Positions 4,873-8,802 of a stretch of 8,802 nt of DNA are shown here, one piece after another (the first letter of the stretch is position 1; the number at the start of each line of letters is the position of its first letter). This DNA comes from Armatimonadetes bacterium UBA5419 (GTDB lineage: Bacteria; Armatimonadota; UBA10988). Under the pieces are notes generated by a model. That model was given only the letters and a program-made list of their open reading frames with translations, was not told the DNA's origin and made no database searches. The stretch lies in NCBI GenBank assembly GCA_002409445.1, contig DHNJ01000247.1, positions 1 through 8,802 on the forward strand, read 5' to 3'. A program made the translations under genes and the position numbers.

Positions 4873-5880
4873 GTGACGGCCCTCGAACGCTACCATGCTG
4901 CGCTGGCCGGTGCGCCGGTCGACCAGCTGCCGTGCCATCCGCTGACGATGCTCTTCGCCGCGCGGCTCATCGGCCGGCCGTACCGCGACTACATCATGGA
5001 CCACCGCGTGCTGGCCGAGGGGCAGCTGGCCGTGGTCGAGGAGTTCGGCGTCGACTTCGTCTCGGTCATCTCCGACCCGTGTCGCGAGACCGACGACCTG
5101 GGCGGCGCGCCGGTCTACTTCGATGATGAGGCTCCGGCCAACGACTCGCGGCAGCCGCTGCTCGCGGCGCATGGCGACCTAGCCCAGCTTCGCCCGCCCG
5201 CGCTGGACAGCGACGGTCGTATGGCGGACCGCATCGCCGGGGTGGCGCTGCTGCGCGAGCGGGTCGGGCCCGACTTCCCGGTGCTCGGCTGGGTCGAGGG
5301 GCCGATCGCGCTGGCGGTCGACCTGCGCGGCATGGAGGCGCTGATGTTGGACCTGATCGACGCGCCGGAGTGGGTCGAGGAGGTCTTCGAGTTCTGCGTC
5401 GAGCTGGAGATTGCCTTCGCCCAGGCGCAGATCGCCGCGGGCGCGGACACGATCGGCGTGGGCGACGCGGCGGCCTCGCTGGTCGGGCCGAGCTTGTACG
5501 CGGAGTTGGTGCTGCCGTACGAACAGCGGTTGGTGGACGCCATCCACGCCGCGGGCGCGCGTGTGCGCCTGCACGTCTGCGGTAACGTGACCGACTTGGT
5601 TGCGGACTTCGACCGGCTGGGCTGCGACCTGATCGACATTGACTACATGTGCGACCTGGCCCACGCGCGGCGCCACCTACCGCGGACGGCGCTGCTGGGT
5701 AACATGGAGCCGACGCGCTGGCTGCTGAATGGGACGCCCGACGGTGTCTACGAGACACTGGGCGAGTGCCACCGCATCGCCGGGCCGCAATTCGTCGTGG
5801 GCGCGGGCTGCGAGGTGCCGCGCAACACACCGCACGACAACCTGCGGGCGATGGTGCGGTACGCGCGGTTGCACCGCTGA
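4873..5880 (+). CDS. Uroporphyrinogen decarboxylase-fold protein, methylcobamide methyltransferase (MtaA/CmuA) type
   Basis: A 335-residue (beta/alpha)8-barrel protein of the UroD superfamily. LHVCGNVTD (233-241; His234, Cys236) and GAGCEVPRNTP (310-320; Cys313) make up the His-x-Cys...Cys zinc site of methylcobamide:thiol methyltransferases such as MtaA and CmuA, which move methyl groups from a corrinoid to a thiol. The N-terminal arginine motif of true HemE is not seen, so haem synthesis is unlikely. GWVEGPIALAVDLRG (139-153) and LLGNMEP (275-281) also fit the family. The GTG start at 4873 is preferred because GGAG at 4862-4865 lies 7 nt upstream and because MTALERYHAALAGAPVD is a typical family N-terminus; GTG 4867 and TTG 4834 are in frame but badly placed. 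No corrinoid protein or second methyltransferase is adjacent, so the substrate is unknown. No clear promoter is visible. Confidence 0.85.
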   Translation: MTALERYHAALAGAPVDQLPCHPLTMLFAARLIGRPYRDYIMDHRVLAEGQLAVVEEFGVDFVSVISDPCRETDDLGGAPVYFDDEAPANDSRQPLLAAHGDLAQLRPPALDSDGRMADRIAGVALLRERVGPDFPVLGWVEGPIALAVDLRGMEALMLDLIDAPEWVEEVFEFCVELEIAFAQAQIAAGADTIGVGDAAASLVGPSLYAELVLPYEQRLVDAIHAAGARVRLHVCGNVTDLVADFDRLGCDLIDIDYMCDLAHARRHLPRTALLGNMEPTRWLLNGTPDGVYETLGECHRIAGPQFVVGAGCEVPRNTPHDNLRAMVRYARLHR

Positions 5881-5881
5881 G

Positions 5882-6994
5882 CTAGAGGCCGGTGCGCGCG
5901 AGGAGCTGGTCGTACAGCGCGGCCAGGTGCATGGCCTGCTGCTGCGGCGAGTAGCGCGCGACGAGGCGGTCGTAGGCGCGCTGGCCCATGGCGGCCTGTT
6001 CGTCGGAGGGCAGCGTCAGGGCGGCGACCAGCGCGGCCGCGAACGCGGCGGGCTCGGCCGGCACGAGCAAACCCGTCTCGCCCGGCACGACGACCGCGCG
6101 CGGCCCGCCCAGGTCGGTGGCCACGACCGGTCGACGCACCGCGGCGGCTTCGAGCAGGACGCGGCCGAACGGTTCGTGGTCGGACGGTAGCGCCAGCACG
6201 TCGGCGGCGGCGATCAGGTCGGCGACGTCGTTGCGCTGGCCGGCCCAGACCACTCGGCCGGCGAGCGGCGGCTCGCTGCTGCGCTGCTGGAGAGCAGCGA
6301 CGTGGGCGGTGTGCTCGCCGCTGGGGTCGGCGCCGACGACCAGCAGACGGGCGTCGCGCAGCGTACCAAGGACCTGACAGAAGGCGTCGAGCAGAAGGTT
6401 GTGGCCCTTCCAGGGGATGAGCGCGCCGACACAGATGACCAGCGGTGCCTCTGGCGGCACGCCGAACTCCGCACGCACGGCCGCCGCGGGGCGTGCGGGC
6501 CAGAAGGTAGCGGGGTCGAGCGCGTTGGGCAGGACGTGGACGCGCGGATTAGCGCGGAGGTCGTGGTGTGGGCTGAGGACGATGACCGCCTGGGCCTGCT
6601 GCGCCAGCCACGCCGCTGGCAGCCGCGGCAAGCGCAGGTCACGGCGGTGCCAGACGAGCACCTGGTTCGGGCGGCAGACGAGCGCGGCGGCCAGGCCCGC
6701 GGCGAAGCTGTTGGCGTGGACCAGGTCCGCGTCGGCGAGGAGCGGGCGGAGTTGGTGGCTGGCGCGGAGGAGCGCGGGCAGCGTCTGGAGCCGCCGGCGG
6801 GCGTCGTAGCCGGGCCAGGCGCGCCAGGGCAGCTCCAGTCCCGCGGCGGCGGTCGCCAACTCGCCTGGCGGACAGACGAGGGTGGGGGCAAAGCGGCCGC
6901 GGTCGAGGTTGGCGAGCAGAATCAGCAGGCTGCGCTCGGCGCCGCCCAGCCAGCCGACGTGGTTTACAAACGTCACCGCACGGGGTGCGGACAT
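5882..6994 (-). CDS. Glycosyltransferase family 4 (GT-B fold)
   Basis: A 370-residue retaining GT4-type glycosyltransferase, likely at the cytoplasmic face of the membrane, that transfers a sugar from a nucleotide-sugar donor. The N-terminal domain opens with FVNHVGWLGGAERSL (9-23), the Gly-rich acceptor-side loop with GGAE. The C-terminal donor domain begins near 184 with LVICVGALIPWKGHNLLLDAF, where Lys196 follows the conserved pattern. EPFGRVLLE (274-282) is the E-x7-E motif, followed by PVVATDLGGPRAVV and GETGLLVP, all standard for GT4. The acceptor cannot be predicted. The ATG is 18 nt after the ACP stop and has no strong ribosome-binding site, so translation may depend on coupling. It is the last gene of the minus-strand cluster; its stop is one base from the stop of the convergent UroD-like gene. 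Confidence 0.92.
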   Translation of the reverse strand: MSAPRAVTFVNHVGWLGGAERSLLILLANLDRGRFAPTLVCPPGELATAAAGLELPWRAWPGYDARRRLQTLPALLRASHQLRPLLADADLVHANSFAAGLAAALVCRPNQVLVWHRRDLRLPRLPAAWLAQQAQAVIVLSPHHDLRANPRVHVLPNALDPATFWPARPAAAVRAEFGVPPEAPLVICVGALIPWKGHNLLLDAFCQVLGTLRDARLLVVGADPSGEHTAHVAALQQRSSEPPLAGRVVWAGQRNDVADLIAAADVLALPSDHEPFGRVLLEAAAVRRPVVATDLGGPRAVVVPGETGLLVPAEPAAFAAALVAALTLPSDEQAAMGQRAYDRLVARYSPQQQAMHLAALYDQLLARTGL

Positions 6995-7012
6995 GGCTAT
7001 GAGCCGGGCGAG

Positions 7013-7279
7013 CTAGCTGTCGCCGTACTTGTCGACCAGCTCGATGATGGCGTTGATGCTGCGGTACAGCTCGATGCTGAACTCTTCCTCGGGCACCGCC
7101 ACGCCGTACTCCTCATCGAGGGCGACGACGATCTCGAACAGCTCGACGGAGTCGATATTGAACGCGTCCATCAGGTCGGCCTCGGGCTTCAGATCCTCGA
7201 CGGTCAGGCCCTTGCGGTGGAGGAAGAGGCGTTCATGGATCAGTTCGGCCAGTTCGCGGGCGAGGTCAGTTTGGCTCAT
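7013..7279 (-). CDS. Acyl carrier protein (phosphopantetheine-binding)
   Basis: An 88-residue acidic, four-helix acyl carrier protein. FNIDSVELFEIVVALDEEYG (40-59) is the signature of helix II; Ser44 in DSVEL is the expected site of the 4'-phosphopantetheine arm that carries acyl groups as thioesters. The start at 7279 is fixed by GAGGAG on the minus strand ending 7 nt upstream and by the normal ACP length; a longer frame to 7426 would add a low-complexity tail that is only the shadow of the lipoprotein gene. The start lies 14 nt inside the upstream lipoprotein gene, indicating translational coupling. DSVEL instead of the DSLD of fatty-acid-synthesis ACPs, and the absence of fab genes here, suggest a specialised carrier, perhaps for envelope lipid or glycan acylation with the downstream glycosyltransferase. 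That role is inference. Confidence 0.92.
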   Translation of the reverse strand: MSQTDLARELAELIHERLFLHRKGLTVEDLKPEADLMDAFNIDSVELFEIVVALDEEYGVAVPEEEFSIELYRSINAIIELVDKYGDS

Positions 7280-7754
7280 TGGTGGGCTCCTCTGGAGTTG
7301 ACTTGGGTTGCTCAGCGTCAGGGGCACGGCGGCGGGCGATGACGGTGCGGGTCTTGCCACTAACACCGAAGATGCTGATTTCGATGGAGTCGGCGCCGTC
7401 CTGCTTGACCAGCGTCGCCTCGGCACCGCGGCCGTCAGTGATCAGCACATCCGTCTGCAGCGGCCGGCCTAGCTTCTCACGGTACCAGGCGTAGACCTCT
7501 TCGACGGAGTCGTTGGAGTCCTGCGTGGTGCTGAGGAAGGCGCTGCCGGTCCGGGTATTCTCTCGGCCGGCATCGAAGGCGGTGTGGCCGTTGGGGTACA
7601 GTGCGACGCCGAGGTCAGCCTCGCTGATCTCGGTGGTCAGCGCGACTTGCGGCTTACGCTCTGTCGGATGGCCCTTGCGATCCTTGCCGCATCCTGGCAA
7701 CACGAGTGCCAGAGCGAGCGCGACCAGGATAGCGACCGGCCAACGTCGGGTCAC
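7266..7754 (-). CDS. Putative lipoprotein, paralog of the upstream gene
   Basis: A 162-residue predicted lipoprotein of unknown function. The signal peptide has TRRW at the start, a hydrophobic stretch VAILVALALALVL and a lipobox-like LPGC with Cys22 as the lipidation site (Pro at -2 is not usual). A charged linker follows, then a small globular domain: DLGVALYPNG (48-57), DSVEEVYAWYREKL (82-95), SIEISIFGVSGKTRTVI (123-139), ending in a Pro/Glu-rich tail. The same landmarks occur in the same order in the next gene upstream, so the two are paralogs. I do not recognise a named family, although the 'YP...DSVxxVxxWY' pattern recalls small envelope domains. The start is GTG, overlapping the upstream stop by 4 nt (GTGA). 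The Cys is followed by Gly, not Asp, which would favour outer-membrane placement if the Lol rule applies. Confidence 0.82.
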   Translation of the reverse strand: MTRRWPVAILVALALALVLPGCGKDRKGHPTERKPQVALTTEISEADLGVALYPNGHTAFDAGRENTRTGSAFLSTTQDSNDSVEEVYAWYREKLGRPLQTDVLITDGRGAEATLVKQDGADSIEISIFGVSGKTRTVIARRRAPDAEQPKSTPEEPTNEPN

Positions 7755-8254
7755 GGTGCCTGTCCCGAGCCGGTCCTCAGCTCAACGAGGATGATGCGGG
7801 TCTTGTCGCCATCTCGCAGGATGGACAACGACCGCAGCCCGTTGGGCATCTGTTCGGTCAAGACCGCAGTGGGCATGAGCGCGTTGTCGCTGCGGTCAGA
7901 CACCGTCATGCCGGCGCGGTCCGCCAGTGCCGCCTTGTACCAGGCGGTGACCTTGGCGACGGAGTCACCGGTGCGCAGGCTCATGGTCGCGTGGCGCTCG
8001 AAGGCGCCGGTCGTCTGGTTGTGCTCCTCCTCGGCGCCGGGGTAGAGCGGCAGACCGACGTCCTCAGCCGTGGCCTGGCGCAGTGGCACCTCCGGCTTGA
8101 CCGAGGCTGGGTCGGTCCGGACGGCCGCTGGCGGCGGTGGTGGCGCTGCGAAGGCCGCCGCCGCCTGGTCAGGTGCGGGCGGCTCGGCCCGCGGCGCGCA
8201 GCCGGCGACGATCAGCAGCGTGACGCAGGCAAGGCCGGTGAGGACACGGCGCAT
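7751..8254 (-). CDS. Putative lipoprotein with Pro/Ala-rich linker
   Basis: A 167-residue predicted lipoprotein of unknown function. MRRVLTGLACVTLLIVAGC is a clear lipoprotein signal with lipobox VAGC and Cys19. Residues 20-56 form a flexible Ala/Pro-rich linker, including five prolines in a row. The globular part shows EDVGLPLYPGAE (64-75), DSVAKVTAWYKAAL (97-110), LRSLSILRDGDKTRIILVEL (140-159). This order matches the downstream paralog (LYP, DSVxxVxAWYxxxL, KTRxxI), so the domain arose by duplication. The ATG is two bases after the sigma factor stop and the end overlaps the next gene's GTG by 4 nt, so expression should be tied to that of the sigma factor. No strong ribosome-binding site is seen, again fitting coupling. 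Function is unknown; anchoring in an outer membrane facing the periplasm is inferred. Confidence 0.83.
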   Translation of the reverse strand: MRRVLTGLACVTLLIVAGCAPRAEPPAPDQAAAAFAAPPPPPAAVRTDPASVKPEVPLRQATAEDVGLPLYPGAEEEHNQTTGAFERHATMSLRTGDSVAKVTAWYKAALADRAGMTVSDRSDNALMPTAVLTEQMPNGLRSLSILRDGDKTRIILVELRTGSGQAP

Positions 8255-8256
8255 AG

Positions 8257-8802
<546 letters not shown>

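Noticed and set aside
4204..5172. Minus-strand open frame of 322 codons across peroxiredoxin 2 and the UroD-like gene
   Set aside because: It spans two well-supported plus-strand genes and a terminator hairpin, and shows no recognisable domain. It is a GC-driven shadow.
4873..5880. HemE (true uroporphyrinogen decarboxylase)
   Set aside because: The N-terminal HemE substrate-binding arginine motif is absent, and the His-x-Cys...Cys zinc site of methylcobamide methyltransferases is present.
6302..7342. Plus-strand open frame of 346 codons opposite the glycosyltransferase, ACP and lipoprotein
   Set aside because: It is antisense to genes with strong motifs, and its protein is low-complexity Gly/Val/Arg/Asp/Gln with no domain.
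7280..7426. Extended 137-residue start for the ACP
   Set aside because: The added 49 residues are a Ser/Pro/Arg-rich frame shadow of the lipoprotein gene. The ATG at 7279 has a good GAGGAG site and gives the normal ACP length.

Overview
This is a very GC-rich bacterial window, with coding density and short intergenic gaps typical of a chromosome. The first ~69 bases are a homopolymer-rich stretch that looks like a contig-end artefact. The gene content is a Gfo/Idh/MocA oxidoreductase, a LamG-fold protein, a UroD/MtaA-like protein, two lipoproteins and a primary sigma factor. It suggests a Gram-negative-type environmental bacterium, perhaps Armatimonadota, Planctomycetota or a similar metagenome-rich phylum. 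The sequence alone does not settle the phylum.

Left part (plus strand, 70-5880): the 3' end of a hydantoinase/oxoprolinase-family gene; a complete Gfo/Idh/MocA dehydrogenase with its own sigma70-type promoter; a secreted LamG-like protein; two paralogous 2-Cys peroxiredoxins in tandem; and a uroporphyrinogen-decarboxylase-fold protein of the methylcobamide methyltransferase type. Four GC-rich hairpins lie at the ends of genes here, so this half looks like mostly short, separately transcribed units.

Right part (minus strand, 8802 down to 5882): a tightly packed, probably single operon. In transcription order it is a primary sigma factor (RpoD/SigA, N-terminal part outside the window), two paralogous lipoproteins, an acyl carrier protein and a GT4 glycosyltransferase. 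Neighbours overlap by 4-14 nt or are separated by 2-18 nt. The operon converges on the methyltransferase-like gene with a single base between the stop codons.

The most unusual part is the peroxiredoxin pair. Both proteins start with the same Cys-containing tag (MGKD-x-ECC), which in the first copy is expanded into a His/Cys-rich, probably metal-binding tail. The two genes also share the same upstream layout: a TAGAAT -10 box, a compact GC hairpin, an AAAGGAG ribosome-binding site and a 7-nt spacer. This suggests the regulatory leader was duplicated with the gene and kept. The second point of interest is the coupling of a housekeeping sigma factor to a lipoprotein pair, an ACP and a glycosyltransferase, which hints at an envelope function. 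I found no mobile element, CRISPR array, tRNA or rRNA.
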